From Prochlorococcus sp. MIT 1300 (GTDB lineage Bacteria; Cyanobacteriota; Cyanobacteriia; PCC-6307; Cyanobiaceae), in NCBI RefSeq assembly GCF_034092375.1, contig NZ_CP139302.1, positions 1,240,001 through 1,304,000 of the forward strand: a DNA stretch of 64,000 nt, read 5' to 3'. Both the position numbers and the translations under genes were made by a program. Under the pieces are notes generated by a model that worked only from the letters and a program-made list of their open reading frames with translations, did no database searches and was not told the origin of the DNA. Of the stretch, positions 47,197 through 56,991 are shown piece after piece; position 1 is the stretch's first letter, and each line of letters opens with the position of its first letter.

Positions 47197-48216
47197 TCAC
47201 TTAGGAGGGTAGAAACGGGGATCTATAAGCAGACAGTCGCGGAATGCATTTCTAGCGCTGGTCCCTTTTTTAATTGCAGCTTCAATTTCTATTAAACGAC
47301 TTAGCTGGTCAAGAAAAATTCTTGGGGTTTTTCCATTTAACTTTTTCCTCATCACATAAACCCTTTTGGGATTGGCTATACCAGCCGCCTTTGCAATAGT
47401 TCCTACATCGGTTTCTCCTTGCTTTTCTAGAAGGCTGATCCAAAGTAATCCCCGTATCTGGCCAGTTAGTGTCGCAAGTAACCTAAGTGGAGGTTCTCCA
47501 TTTGCGAGTAGTGCATCAATTAAGGCTATAGCTTCTATTGGTTTGCCTTCTATGAGAGCATCCCCTACTGCAAAGGAGTTTGTAGTAATGCCTTCAATCA
47601 AGGCATTAACACTATCTGCAGTAATTCGAGTTCTAGCTTCATTGGTTTTTCCGGCTATTTGGGAATGTAATGAGAGTTTTTGCAGCTCCATATAAAGTCT
47701 AGAGCTGTCATTTCCTATTGCTTCAACAAGAGCAGTTACTGCAGAAGCCTCTATCTGTAATCCAAGCTCGTTGGCAGTTTTTTCTACGAGCTCCTTTTGA
47801 CCGGAAGTGTCCCATGTTGTTGGTAGTAGAAAATTTTTTTCTACTACCAACCCTGTTTTTTTTAGTTCAATAAGTGCTTTAGTTGTTTTTAGGCGTCCAT
47901 CTGGTTTCGTTGAATTGCATAGGACCAAATGGCTTGCTTCTGGAATTAGTTCAATGGTTTGAAGGAAGCTTGTTGTTAATTCACTAGTGCATCCATTGCA
48001 AAAGCTGCTGTTTTGAATAATTACTAATCTGCCTCCTCTGCCTAATGGGGGAGTTCGGCTTTCCTCAAGCGCTTGATTAGCTTGTCCAGGTATGGAACCG
48101 TCGAGGCGACTTAAATTGGTGCTGATCCAGGAAGGGTCAAGAACTGTTTTTTGAAGCTTTTGAATTTCTCGGTCTTGTGCGGCTCCATCATCCCCCCAAA
48201 TTAGGTAAATGGGCAT
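47197..48216 (-). CDS. holA: DNA polymerase III subunit delta
   Basis: Clamp-loader subunit that opens the beta ring. The start is the ATG at 48216 (MPIYLIWGDDGAAQDREIQK), giving 339 residues; a further upstream ATG at 48270 adds a basic stretch not seen in the family. Motifs include SELTTSFLQTIELIPEASHL and ALLANGEPPLRLLATLTGQI. The C-terminal region matches the HolA fold (EAIGNDSSRLYMELQKLSLH). Divergent from cobH, 66 bases apart. Its DnaX partner lies at 30.5 kb. Confidence 0.9.
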   Translation of the reverse strand: MPIYLIWGDDGAAQDREIQKLQKTVLDPSWISTNLSRLDGSIPGQANQALEESRTPPLGRGGRLVIIQNSSFCNGCTSELTTSFLQTIELIPEASHLVLCNSTKPDGRLKTTKALIELKKTGLVVEKNFLLPTTWDTSGQKELVEKTANELGLQIEASAVTALVEAIGNDSSRLYMELQKLSLHSQIAGKTNEARTRITADSVNALIEGITTNSFAVGDALIEGKPIEAIALIDALLANGEPPLRLLATLTGQIRGLLWISLLEKQGETDVGTIAKAAGIANPKRVYVMRKKLNGKTPRIFLDQLSRLIEIEAAIKKGTSARNAFRDCLLIDPRFYPPK

Positions 48217-48282
48217 CTCTTTGGCTGCAATGATGATCTTTACTCGATGATGCCTTAATAGTGCTTGCACTTAGGAGAGATT

Positions 48283-48930
48283 GTGACAACCTCTGACCAT
48301 CCGATTTTTCTAGAGAGCATTAGCTTCATTAAAGAGCGTTTGGGCTTTACAGGTTTAAACACTCTTGAGCAAAGTGTTTTAGAGCGTTTAATTCATAGCA
48401 GCGGCGATTTTGCAATCAGTTCTTTATTGGCTTTTAGCCCTCAGGCTTGTGAAATTGGCCTTTCAGCCCTTAAGGCTGGCGCGCCCATTCTTGTGGATAC
48501 GACTATGGCTGCTGCTGCGGTAAGGCCCATGGCTCAACGAACAGTGAATTCACTAGTCATTAATGCGTTGGATTGGGTTCCTGATCAAATACCTCAAGGG
48601 TTCACGAGGACAGCTGTTGGGATGGATGCAGCTTGGAAAAATCTTTCTGAACAATATACAGATCAAAAATCACCCATAGTTCTAGTTGGAAGTGCACCTA
48701 CTGCTTTGCAAGTACTTTTGGATTTAATTTCTCGGGATTATGCTAAGCCAAGTTTGATAATTGGTATGCCAGTTGGGTTTATTGGCGTCTCTGAGAGTAA
48801 AAAAAGATTGGCTAAAAGTGGTATTTCTCAGATTCGTATTGATGGCACTAAAGGTGGGGCTGGTCTGGCAGCAGCGACTATTAATGCTTTGCTACGCGAA
48901 TGTAATTTAGTTGATTTCTATGAGACTTAG
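48283..48930 (+). CDS. cobH: precorrin-8X methylmutase (CobH/CbiC)
   Basis: Moves a methyl group from C11 to C12 to give (cobalt-)hydrogenobyrinate. The start is GTG at 48283, with AGGAGA at 48273-48278 about four bases before; the earlier in-frame TTG at 48265 has no such site. The 215-residue product shows [36 protein letters not shown] and [20 protein letters not shown], ending [19 protein letters not shown]. Together with cbiD it documents corrin synthesis. Its stop overlaps the convergent mutS stop by four bases. Confidence 0.93.
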   Translation: MTTSDHPIFLESISFIKERLGFTGLNTLEQSVLERLIHSSGDFAISSLLAFSPQACEIGLSALKAGAPILVDTTMAAAAVRPMAQRTVNSLVINALDWVPDQIPQGFTRTAVGMDAAWKNLSEQYTDQKSPIVLVGSAPTALQVLLDLISRDYAKPSLIIGMPVGFIGVSESKKRLAKSGISQIRIDGTKGGAGLAAATINALLRECNLVDFYET

Positions 48931-51740
48931 GCTGCGGAAAGGGGTGAATTAATTTGTCTTTTTTTTATCTGCTGGATAATTTGGCTGGAGGGTTCTTCTT
49001 GGAGTTGGCTTAATACCCTCTCGGCAGATTCGATTACAATTTGAGGAACGCCTGCTAAGCGAGCTACTTCGATTCCATAACTTTTACTCGCACCTCCAGG
49101 AACTACTTGATGAAGAAATACAAGATCTTCCCCTGTTTCTTTTACTAGTACTTGAAAATTATCGACATTCTTGAGTTCATTAGATAATTCATTTAATTCG
49201 TGATAGTGAGTTGCAAAAATGGATCTGCTTTTTAGTTTTTGGGCTAGGAACTCGCTTACAGCCCAGGCGATTGATAGACCATCAAAAGTTGCTGTCCCTC
49301 TTCCTATTTCATCGAGGAGAACTAAGGAATGCTTAGTTGCATGATTAAGTATATAAGCAGTTTCGGCCATTTCTACCATGAAGGTTGACTTGCCTGTTGC
49401 TAAATCGTCAACTGCCCCTACACGAGTAAATATTTGATCTGTGAGGCTTAAGTGTGCTTCTTTAGCGGGTATCCAACTGCCGATTTGTGACATTAATTGA
49501 ATGAGTCCAATCTGCCTTAAGAAACAGCTTTTTCCACTAGCATTTGGACCAGTAAGGACCATAAGATCAGTGCCTTTGCCTAAAGAGATATTGTTTGGGG
49601 TAAATCTTTTTTCACTTATGAGTAATTCTACAACTGGATGGCGACATCCTTTGATAACTAAAGTGCGGGATATTTTGTTTGATTGTTTTGCAATTATCTC
49701 AGGCCGACAATAGTTATTTGTAGCGGCTACCTCTGCTAGTCCAGTAATTGCATCTAAGGCCGCAATGGAGCGAGCGGATTTACGAATCAGTTCAGTATGC
49801 TCTCCAACAGATTCTCTTAGCTTACAAAATAGTTCATATTCTTTTTGGGCAGTTCTAGCTTTGGCCTGAAAGATTCGTCCTTCTCTTGCTTTGAGATCAG
49901 GAGTAATAAATCTTTCTTCATTTGCTAATGTTTGCCTCCTGATCCAATGCTCAGGGACATTCCCTGCTTTTGCTTTGCTTACCGATAAAAAGTACCCAAA
50001 AGTTCTGTGATACTGAATTTTCAGATTTGTATTACCACTAATTTTACGTTCTATATTTTCTTGATTATTGAGCCAGGTATTTTGATCATCAAGATGGTTC
50101 CTTAAACCATCTAGTATTTGATCGACTCCATCACGAATTATTCCTCCTTCTGTCAGGCTTAGAGGAGGATTTGGATACAAGTGATGACGAATAAAAGTTG
50201 CTAGATTTAATAGTTGAGGCTCAACTTTTTGTAATTCCTTAAACCATTTTGGAGTGGCTTCTTCGGTTAGTCCTTTTAATAAGTTGGCAATTTTTGGTAG
50301 GCGCTCTATTCCATCAGCAATAGCTTGTAAATCTCTTGCCCCCGAATGACCACCTCCTGCGCGACCAGCTAAGCGTTCTAAATCTCCCATTGTTTTAAGT
50401 AGCCGACGTAATTCTTGTCGCAACGTTCGATGATTGACTAAAGCAGAGATGACTGTTTGGCGAGCAAGAATTTGTTCTTGATCAATTAGGGGTAATTCAA
50501 TCCACCTCCTAAGACATCTACCCCCCATTGCTGTAAGGGTGCGATCTAAAGCCCACAGTAAAGAACCCTGCAATTGCCCATCTTTTTGAGTGCAAGTTAG
50601 TTCAAGGTTTCGACGAGTTTGTGAATCAAGAATAAGATGGGTATTTGCAGTAGTTTTTTGTGGTTTATCTAGAGGGAATGGTGTGACTTCTTTATTCTTT
50701 TGATCATCAGTATGGACTGGGTGTGTCTCTCTTAAATAATTCAATAAACCCCCTGCTGCTCTAAGTGCTAAAGGTGAGTTTTCAAGTCCTAAACCATAAA
50801 GAGTTTCTATTTTAAAATGCTTTTTGAGAGTCTGTTCTGCTTCAATCCGACTAAAAGGAGTGGTTGCTACTTTTGTTACCGGTAAATATTCTGGGCACCA
50901 TGATTGCGCTGAATTTTCGTTGTTTTCACTTATTAGAAGTTCGGATACTTCTAATTTGGTTAATTCCTGAAATAGTTCAGTTTTCCCCGATCTTTCAGTA
51001 ACTAAGAATTCGCCTGTACTTACATCGACTGTTGCTAGTCCCCATTGAAAGTCTTTTGTGTTTTGATCAAGAAGAACAGCTGCCAACCAATTGTTGCGTC
51101 TTGCCGCCAACATTCCTTCTGCAATAACAGTACCTGGAGTTAAAACTTTTGTAATTTGTCGCTTAATGAGAGTGCCCTTAGAAGGCTTATTTTCAAGTTG
51201 ATCACATAAAGCGACACTTAGGCCCTTTTTAATGATTTCGGAGCAATATCTCTCAGTTGCATGATGTGGTATCCCTGCCATAGGAATACGCCCAATGGTT
51301 TTACCCCCATCTTTTCCAGTAAGAGTTATTTCTAGTAATTGAGAAATCTTAATAGCATCTTCAAAAAAGCATTCAAAGAAATCCCCTAACCGATATAGCA
51401 AAATCCTTTCTGGATGTTGACCTTTAAGCTCTACGTAATGTCGTAAGACTGGAGTTAATTCTGCCTCATTGATTTGTGTGTGGTGTGTGTATTTAGTAAT
51501 ACCAGCCTTCAGGGGTTCCTTTTGCTTCTCATCACTCACGACCTCTGCGCTTAGTTCCTCTTGCGTTGTTGGTGCTTTGTTTTGCCTGGGTCTTTTAAGC
51601 GCGTCCGCAAGAAGTTGTTCGTCAGAAAGGTCTGGCTGCAAATCAGGCGTTTTGAGTTTGTGGGATGAATTGGAGTTACCTAAAACCTCGGCTGTTTCCC
51701 CAAACAAGCTGCCTTGCAGTGATTCAGCCTCGGCCACCAT
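48927..51740 (-). CDS. mutS: DNA mismatch repair protein MutS
   Basis: Recognises mismatches after replication. The start taken is the ATG at 51740, preceded by AGGAGAGG on the minus strand; longer starts up to 51839 would overlap untypical sequence. The 937 residues include a variable N-terminus and the mismatch-binding [20 protein letters not shown]. Further motifs are the connector and core domains, Walker [18 protein letters not shown], and [20 protein letters not shown]. The Phe-x-Glu motif that stacks on the mismatch is FFE here. Long N-terminus common in cyanobacteria. Divergent from psbZ. Confidence 0.94.
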   Translation of the reverse strand: MVAEAESLQGSLFGETAEVLGNSNSSHKLKTPDLQPDLSDEQLLADALKRPRQNKAPTTQEELSAEVVSDEKQKEPLKAGITKYTHHTQINEAELTPVLRHYVELKGQHPERILLYRLGDFFECFFEDAIKISQLLEITLTGKDGGKTIGRIPMAGIPHHATERYCSEIIKKGLSVALCDQLENKPSKGTLIKRQITKVLTPGTVIAEGMLAARRNNWLAAVLLDQNTKDFQWGLATVDVSTGEFLVTERSGKTELFQELTKLEVSELLISENNENSAQSWCPEYLPVTKVATTPFSRIEAEQTLKKHFKIETLYGLGLENSPLALRAAGGLLNYLRETHPVHTDDQKNKEVTPFPLDKPQKTTANTHLILDSQTRRNLELTCTQKDGQLQGSLLWALDRTLTAMGGRCLRRWIELPLIDQEQILARQTVISALVNHRTLRQELRRLLKTMGDLERLAGRAGGGHSGARDLQAIADGIERLPKIANLLKGLTEEATPKWFKELQKVEPQLLNLATFIRHHLYPNPPLSLTEGGIIRDGVDQILDGLRNHLDDQNTWLNNQENIERKISGNTNLKIQYHRTFGYFLSVSKAKAGNVPEHWIRRQTLANEERFITPDLKAREGRIFQAKARTAQKEYELFCKLRESVGEHTELIRKSARSIAALDAITGLAEVAATNNYCRPEIIAKQSNKISRTLVIKGCRHPVVELLISEKRFTPNNISLGKGTDLMVLTGPNASGKSCFLRQIGLIQLMSQIGSWIPAKEAHLSLTDQIFTRVGAVDDLATGKSTFMVEMAETAYILNHATKHSLVLLDEIGRGTATFDGLSIAWAVSEFLAQKLKSRSIFATHYHELNELSNELKNVDNFQVLVKETGEDLVFLHQVVPGGASKSYGIEVARLAGVPQIVIESAERVLSQLQEEPSSQIIQQIKKRQINSPLSAA

Positions 51741-51895
51741 GTGTCCTCTCCTCCTTATTGAGACGCATCGTAAGGGCTTTAATTGTCTTTGCATGTGAAG
51801 CCTCGCGACACCAAAGGCTCCCTTGTGCCCAGAGATCACAACCTCATGGGAGAATTACGCAATGCTGAGAGCAATGGCTCCACCGCACGATTCCC

Positions 51896-52096
51896 ATGCA
51901 GTTCATTAGTTTCATCGCCGCGAATGCCCTCCTTTTCGCTTCATTGATATTGGTTGTGGGGGTTCCGGTGCTTTACATGACCCAGAACAACCCTGAGGAC
52001 CGGCGCAATAGGGAAATCAGAGCTATCGAGGTAATCGGTGGTGTTTGGTTTCATCTCGTCTTGATCAACGGGATTATTGCTTTCTTCGTGGTCTGA
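51896..52096 (+). CDS. psbZ: photosystem II reaction centre protein Z
   Basis: Small two-helix membrane subunit (Ycf9) that stabilises photosystem II dimers and energy transfer. 66 residues: MQFISFIAANALLFASLILV, then VGVPVLYMTQNNPEDRRNRE forming the turn, and the second helix GGVWFHLVLINGIIAFFVV. The VGVPV segment and terminal FFVV are family markers. It is divergent from mutS and lies 61 bases before ribH, as known in picocyanobacteria. Confidence 0.9.
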   Translation: MQFISFIAANALLFASLILVVGVPVLYMTQNNPEDRRNREIRAIEVIGGVWFHLVLINGIIAFFVV

Positions 52097-52157
52097 ACTT
52101 AAACAGCTGGCCCCTTCCGTTTGATGGGATTATGGGATCAGTGTTTGCAAACTAGGT

Positions 52158-52649
52158 ATGCCCACATTTGAGGGACGTTTCACTAATGTCAGTGATCTGA
52201 GGATCGCTGTTGTAGTTGCGCGTTTTAACGATTTAGTCACTTCGAAGCTTCTAAGTGGATGCTTAGATTGCTTGGAGAGACATGGCATCGATACCTCAGC
52301 TTCAAGTAAGCAACTTGATATTGCCTGGGTCCCCGGTTCCTTTGAGTTGCCAATTGTTGCTCAACGCTTGGCCTCCTCTGCTAATTATCAAGTTGTTGTG
52401 ACCCTGGGGGCAGTTATTAGAGGTGACACTCCTCATTTTGATGTGGTGGTTGCTGAGTCCAGCAAGGGGATAAGTGCTGTTGCTAGGGAAACGGGTATTC
52501 CTATCATCTTTGGTGTTCTGACTACAGACACGATGCAACAAGCACTTGAGAGAGCAGGAATTAAGAGCAATCTTGGATGGAGCTATGCTTTGCAGGCTTT
52601 AGAGATGGCTTCTCTTATGACTGTTCTTCCACCAAGAAAGCTTTCTTGA
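52158..52649 (+). CDS. ribH: 6,7-dimethyl-8-ribityllumazine synthase
   Basis: Forms the lumazine precursor of riboflavin. The 163-residue sequence shows [55 protein letters not shown] with the catalytic His, and [17 protein letters not shown]. All residues lining the active site appear intact. It follows psbZ by 61 bases and is followed by a terminator-like hairpin and tRNA-Gly(GCC). Confidence 0.96.
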   Translation: MPTFEGRFTNVSDLRIAVVVARFNDLVTSKLLSGCLDCLERHGIDTSASSKQLDIAWVPGSFELPIVAQRLASSANYQVVVTLGAVIRGDTPHFDVVVAESSKGISAVARETGIPIIFGVLTTDTMQQALERAGIKSNLGWSYALQALEMASLMTVLPPRKLS

Positions 52650-52698
52650 TGCATTTGGGAATTGACCAGGTCCCCTCCTTTGGGTCATGCTATTACTA

Positions 52699-52724
52699 CT
52701 TAGGGAAGTTACCCTAAGAATTTT
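52699..52724 (+). terminator. hairpin plus T-run between ribH and tRNA-Gly(GCC)
   Basis: CTTAGGG (52699-52705), loop AAGTTA, and CCCTAAG (52712-52718) form a perfect 7-bp stem, followed by AATTTT. This looks like a short rho-independent terminator for psbZ-ribH. The T-run ends exactly at the first base of the tRNA. The short stem means it may be leaky, and a role in the tRNA leader is also possible. Confidence 0.6.
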
Positions 52725-52796
52725 GCGGATGTAGCTCAGTGGTAGAGCATCTCCTTGCCAAGGAGAGGGTCGAGAGTTCGAATCTCTTCATCCGCT
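52725..52796 (+). tRNA. tRNA-Gly(GCC)
   Basis: Cloverleaf with acceptor GCGGATG pairing with CATCCGC and discriminator T at 52796. The D arm is AGCTCAGTGGTAGAGC. The anticodon stem TCTCC/GGAGA encloses TTGCCAA (anticodon GCC). The T arm is GAGAG-TTCGAAT-CTCTT. It reads GGC/GGU. No encoded CCA. The surface-polysaccharide genes begin downstream of it. Confidence 0.96.
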
Positions 52797-53181
52797 TTTA
52801 GAAAGCTGTCAGATATACAGAGTCTCCCTTGATCAAAGCATTGGTTCTTATGCGAACAAACCAATGTTTTAAGAGCAAAATATTGAGATTGATTTTTTTT
52901 ATTTCTAAACTCTTAGGAACAAACAGGGTCTGAAGACTCATAAGCCCCTCTTTTTGGATGAACTAATCAGGAAATTGTCTCTTCTCCAAATATAAAGTTG
53001 CTTGATCTTTTAGAGCAATATTTAACGCTTGAGCCTAGGCGCTTTCTGAATTTCCTAGCTACTAATCTTTTGAAAATATTCAAGCTGTTCATCGATTGGG
53101 ATTGAAAAATTAAGGTTTCTTCAGGGATTAGTGAGATTAAATATTGGTTTTGATCCTTTCCCAATCAATCAACCAATTGTT
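52797..53181. other. 385-base gap after tRNA-Gly(GCC) with no convincing gene
   Basis: No named gene, RNA or repeat was found here. A plus-strand frame without a normal upstream start runs from about 52970 to a TGA near 53106 and reads protein-like (LLDLLEQYLTLEPRRFLNFL), so a gene remnant is possible. A minus-strand ORF at 52967-53164 has no recognisable features. No second copy of the tRNA 3' end was seen in the gap. Confidence 0.3.
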
Positions 53182-54015
53182 TTATTTTGTGAAGTCTACC
53201 CTGCTTGAATTGCACGATGGATTCAACTTATACTTATCTATAAAATGTTCAACTGGCATAGGCTCTTTCTTGATAAAAAGGTAATTCATTCCATCATTAA
53301 CGTAAGGATAATATCCTAAGTCTGCAAGCTGATTGACTATTTCAATTTGAGTGTATTCAAATGATTTTTCTAGGACTTGATTGTCAAGCATCTCGATCCA
53401 AACAATTGGTTCAAACTGTTTTAGGGTCCTTAGCATTCCCTTAAGCACTCTTTTTTCTGCACCTTCCACATCTAGCTTGATTGCATCTACCTCTACAAGG
53501 TACAAATCATCTATTTTGATTTGCGGCACTTTATCTACTCTGACTTTTTTGCCCCAGTCTGGGCCTTTGTTCACACCATAAATAGGATCCCATAGAGATT
53601 TTAGTGTTCCTACTCCAAAATTATCTTCATAGACATAAAAGTCTGCTGAACCTGCTTCGTTTGATGCAGCGGCATTAATAATCAATGCATTGGGATTATT
53701 CTTAAGTGCTAGTTTAACATTTTCTTTAACAGCTTCGATAAGAATCATGTTCTTGGTATTTGATATTGTGTTTTGAATAAAGGCTGAGTGGTTGCCAATA
53801 TTTGCACCGATATCTATAAACCCTGAGATTCCATTGGGCTTAAGTTCTAAAATTAAAGCTCGAAAAACATATAGCATGGACTGTTCGTAGAATCGCTTGT
53901 GAGTAGCAATGGTGTCAGAAATATATTCTCCTTCATCATGTACATATAGATTGGGATGAGTTAAATTATTTTCTTCATTTATTATTGTAACTCCAGTTAA
54001 TTCAATTTTCCTCAT
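53182..54015 (-). CDS. FkbM-family SAM-dependent methyltransferase
   Basis: 277-residue methyltransferase. The SAM-binding motif I is FIDIGANIGNHSAFI (about residues 60-75). The FkbM signature VDAIKLDVEGAEKRVLKGML follows at about 170-190. FkbM members O-methylate sugars or small molecules, and next to a polysaccharide locus this one probably decorates a surface glycan, which is inference. It stands alone on the minus strand between the tRNA-Gly side gap and the GNAT gene. Confidence 0.85.
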   Translation of the reverse strand: MRKIELTGVTIINEENNLTHPNLYVHDEGEYISDTIATHKRFYEQSMLYVFRALILELKPNGISGFIDIGANIGNHSAFIQNTISNTKNMILIEAVKENVKLALKNNPNALIINAAASNEAGSADFYVYEDNFGVGTLKSLWDPIYGVNKGPDWGKKVRVDKVPQIKIDDLYLVEVDAIKLDVEGAEKRVLKGMLRTLKQFEPIVWIEMLDNQVLEKSFEYTQIEIVNQLADLGYYPYVNDGMNYLFIKKEPMPVEHFIDKYKLNPSCNSSRVDFTK

Positions 54016-54068
54016 TTAATTACCTCTTTGATGGTTGACAGGCCTTCATTCATTTAGCTCTACCTTTA

Positions 54069-54542
54069 TTAAAAAGTCGATTTATGTAAGTTGATTTTTT
54101 CGAGTAGAGTTTGATTTTGGTTGGCTGTGAAGCCAAGTTGTAAATAAAAATCCTTTTCATTTGTTGTCATTAAGTAGATGTGTTCAACACTTCTTATTGA
54201 TTTTGAAGTTAGAAGTGCTTCTACAACTTGTCGACCAAGTCCAAGTCCCTGAAGGTCTCCTGCAACCACGATATCCCATAAAACTGCTCGACAAATTCCA
54301 TCAGTGGTAGCTCTTCCAAACCCAACCATTCTCTTTCCTCTCCAAAGGCTCACTACAACGTTGCTTCCTGCCAGGAGTAAACGTAATTTTTTGTAGCTAC
54401 GTCCTTTTGCCCAGAAAGCATGTTTGTCTAGTAAGGTTTTGAGCTTATTCATGCTGCGGGTTGGTTTTAGTCCTGGACCAAGACCAAACCACCTCATACC
54501 AGGTGCGCCTGGCAAATGTTTGATCAGTTTGATGCCGGCCAT
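54069..54542 (-). CDS. GNAT-family N-acetyltransferase
   Basis: 157 residues. The GNAT core is [20 protein letters not shown], then the acetyl-CoA loop [20 protein letters not shown] and [19 protein letters not shown]. The N-terminus ([20 protein letters not shown]) is a feature of a cyanobacterial GNAT group. Substrate unknown. It is divergent from rfbA, with only 42 bases between start codons, so their promoters must overlap each other's 5' regions. Confidence 0.85.
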   Translation of the reverse strand: MAGIKLIKHLPGAPGMRWFGLGPGLKPTRSMNKLKTLLDKHAFWAKGRSYKKLRLLLAGSNVVVSLWRGKRMVGFGRATTDGICRAVLWDIVVAGDLQGLGLGRQVVEALLTSKSIRSVEHIYLMTTNEKDFYLQLGFTANQNQTLLEKINLHKSTF

Positions 54543-54584
54543 TTAATAATCTCAATGGCAGCATTTTCCCAGCGCAAGGGCTTT

Positions 54585-55460
54585 ATGACTAGAAAAGGGA
54601 TCATTCTTGCTGGAGGAACTGGCACCAGATTGAATCCAATAACGCAGGCTGTCAGTAAACAGCTACTTCCTGTTTATGACAAGCCGATGGTGTTTTATCC
54701 ATTGACGACTTTGATGTTGGCTGGAATTAGGGAGGTTTTGATCATTACCACACCTATTGATCAAGCTGCCTTTCAAAGGCTGTTGGGTGATGGATCTGCT
54801 TTGGGTATGAAGATTTGCTATGCAGTACAGCCAACTCCTGAAGGGTTAGCACAGGCCTTTTTGATTGGGGCTGACTTTCTTGCAGGCTCGCCAGCAGCAT
54901 TAGTCCTTGGTGATAACTTATTTCACGGTCCAGATTTTGTGCCGCAGCTTTTAGATAGTTCGTCTTCTGAGGCTAGTGCCACAGTTTTTGCCTACCCAGT
55001 AAGTGACCCTGAGAGATATGGAGTGGTTGAGTTTTCTAAAGAAGGTAAGGTAATAAGTATTGAGGAGAAACCTTCTAAACCAAAGAGTCAATTTGCCATT
55101 ACAGGCCTTTATTTTTACGATGAAACTGTTGTAGAAAGAGCAAGCAAAGTGAAGCCTTCGGCTCGGGGCGAATTAGAGATAACAGATTTAAACCAACAGT
55201 ATCTGGAAGAGGGGGCTTTAAGGGTTCAGTTGATGGGAAGGGGTATGGCATGGCTTGATACCGGCACATGTGATTCCTTGCATGAAGCTGCTGCGTATAT
55301 AAGAACCCTTGAACATCGCCAGGGCCTGAAAGTTGGATGTCCAGAGGAAGTTGCCTGGCGTCAGGGTTGGATTGATGATGACCATTTATATGCTTTAGCT
55401 CAACCATTACTGAAAAGTGGCTATGGCAGCTATCTTGTGCAGCTGCTGCAAAATCATTAA
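54585..55460 (+). CDS. rfbA: glucose-1-phosphate thymidylyltransferase
   Basis: Makes dTDP-glucose, the first step to dTDP-L-rhamnose. The start at 54585 ([20 protein letters not shown]) gives 291 residues, the family norm; ATGs at 54516 and 54555 would add unrelated residues. Motifs: [12 protein letters not shown] with [41 protein letters not shown], and [17 protein letters not shown]. First of rfbA-rfbC-rfbD-rfbB on the plus strand. Confidence 0.96.
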   Translation: MTRKGIILAGGTGTRLNPITQAVSKQLLPVYDKPMVFYPLTTLMLAGIREVLIITTPIDQAAFQRLLGDGSALGMKICYAVQPTPEGLAQAFLIGADFLAGSPAALVLGDNLFHGPDFVPQLLDSSSSEASATVFAYPVSDPERYGVVEFSKEGKVISIEEKPSKPKSQFAITGLYFYDETVVERASKVKPSARGELEITDLNQQYLEEGALRVQLMGRGMAWLDTGTCDSLHEAAAYIRTLEHRQGLKVGCPEEVAWRQGWIDDDHLYALAQPLLKSGYGSYLVQLLQNH

Positions 55461-55469
55461 GAGACTTGT

Positions 55470-56060
55470 ATGGAAGTAAAGCAGCTATCAACTATTGAAG
55501 GTTTGACTATTCAAGGGCCTCTTTTGCTGCAACCTAGAGTTTATGGTGATGACAGGGGGTTTTTCTTTGAAAGTTGGAATCAACTTTATTGGAACGAAGT
55601 CATGGATCAGAATTGTCAGTCAATCTGTCCTTTTGTTCAAGACAATCATTCACGCTCTGTTCAAGGTGTTCTTCGTGGATTGCATTACCAGTTACCACCC
55701 AATCCTCAAGGGAAGCTTGTACGTTGCTTAGTAGGCGAAATTTTTGATGTAGCTGTTGATTTGAGATTGGATTCTGAGACCAAAGGGCTTTGGGTTGGAA
55801 GGATATTAACTTCAGAAAATAAAAACCAATTATGGATTCCTGCTGGATTTGCTCATGGTTTTCTTACGCTATCTACCTCTGCTGAAGTTCACTATAAAAC
55901 CACTGATTTTTGGAATCGTGATTGTGAAAGATCGATACGTTGGAATGATCCTGATTTGTCCATTGCTTGGCCAGATTGCTCCGTACCGATTACGCTCTCA
56001 GATAAAGATAAATCTGCTCCTTTTTTAAAAGAGCTTAACGAGAAACAATTTTTTTCATGA
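55470..56060 (+). CDS. rfbC: dTDP-4-dehydrorhamnose 3,5-epimerase
   Basis: Epimerises the 4-keto-6-deoxy intermediate at C3 and C5. The 196-residue cupin-fold protein shows GDDRGFFFESWNQLYWNE, DNHSRSVQGVLRGLHYQ with the catalytic His region, VRCLVGEIFDVAVDLR, and WIPAGFAHGFLTLS. It follows rfbA by nine bases and its stop overlaps the rfbD start by four (ATGA), fitting a coupled operon. Confidence 0.95.
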   Translation: MEVKQLSTIEGLTIQGPLLLQPRVYGDDRGFFFESWNQLYWNEVMDQNCQSICPFVQDNHSRSVQGVLRGLHYQLPPNPQGKLVRCLVGEIFDVAVDLRLDSETKGLWVGRILTSENKNQLWIPAGFAHGFLTLSTSAEVHYKTTDFWNRDCERSIRWNDPDLSIAWPDCSVPITLSDKDKSAPFLKELNEKQFFS

Positions 56061-56947
56061 AGGTTCTTCTGACTGGTGCTTCAGGCCAGCTTGGCCACGC
56101 TTTGCAAGCCTCTACTCCTGATAATGTGCACTTAATAAGTTGTAGACACCATCAACTTGACCTTACAGATGAAAACAAAACCTATCGACTTGTTTCTGAG
56201 ATTAGGCCTGATTGGGTGATCAATGCTGCAGCTTTTACCGCGGTAGATCAAGCTGAAAATAAATCTGATTTATGTTATGCAATTAATGCTCAGGCTCCAG
56301 CTACCTTGGTTAAGGTGGTAGACGAAATTAATGGCCGCCTACTACAAATTAGTACAGATTTTATCTTCAATGGGGAGCAGGGTAATCCATATTCGTTGCA
56401 TCAAGATGCTAAGCCTTTAGGAGTCTATGGAGCTTCTAAAGCTGCTGGGGAGGAGGCCGTATTGGAATTTCCTGGTTCAAAAGTACTTAGAACTAGTTGG
56501 CTTTATGGCCCTGTTGGAAGTAATTTTTGTTTGACGATGTTGCGATTGCACGCGACTCGAGCTGCAAGAGGTCAATATTTAGATGTGGTAGCAGACCAAA
56601 TTGGTTCACCAACTTCTACTTATTCGCTAGCAGGAGCTTGTTGGGGTGTCTTGGCTATGGGTAATTCTGCTGATCCCAATCGTATATTTCATTGGAGTGA
56701 TTCAGGAGTAGCAAGTTGGTTTGATTTTGCCGTTGCAATAGGGGAGCTTAGTGTTTCTATAGGACTTCTTGATGAAGCTGCTATCGTGAGACCAATTACC
56801 ACCGAGGAATATCCAACCCCGGCTAAACGACCAAAGTATTCGGTTTTAGATTGCTCATCTACACGTAAGTTGCTTCACCTCTATCCTCTCCATTGGCGTA
56901 GTTCTTTAGAGAAGGTGTTAGTTGACATTTCTAGAGGCGTTTCATGA
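56057..56947 (+). CDS. rfbD: dTDP-4-dehydrorhamnose reductase
   Basis: NADPH-dependent SDR enzyme that makes dTDP-L-rhamnose. The 296-residue product has VLLTGASGQLGHALQAST, INAAAFTAVDQAENKSDLCY, STDFIFNGEQGNPY and the catalytic YGASKAAGEEAV. The Tyr and Lys of the SDR site are present. It overlaps rfbC by four bases. The next gene, rfbB, follows after 44 bases. Confidence 0.95.
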   Translation: MKVLLTGASGQLGHALQASTPDNVHLISCRHHQLDLTDENKTYRLVSEIRPDWVINAAAFTAVDQAENKSDLCYAINAQAPATLVKVVDEINGRLLQISTDFIFNGEQGNPYSLHQDAKPLGVYGASKAAGEEAVLEFPGSKVLRTSWLYGPVGSNFCLTMLRLHATRAARGQYLDVVADQIGSPTSTYSLAGACWGVLAMGNSADPNRIFHWSDSGVASWFDFAVAIGELSVSIGLLDEAAIVRPITTEEYPTPAKRPKYSVLDCSSTRKLLHLYPLHWRSSLEKVLVDISRGVS

Positions 56948-56991
56948 TTAACATTATGCACAGCTAATTTTTTTACGCAAAATTCAGAACT

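Noticed and set aside
52967-53164. Minus-strand ORF of 65 residues after tRNA-Gly(GCC)
   Set aside because: Basic, low-complexity sequence with no recognisable features or ribosome site.
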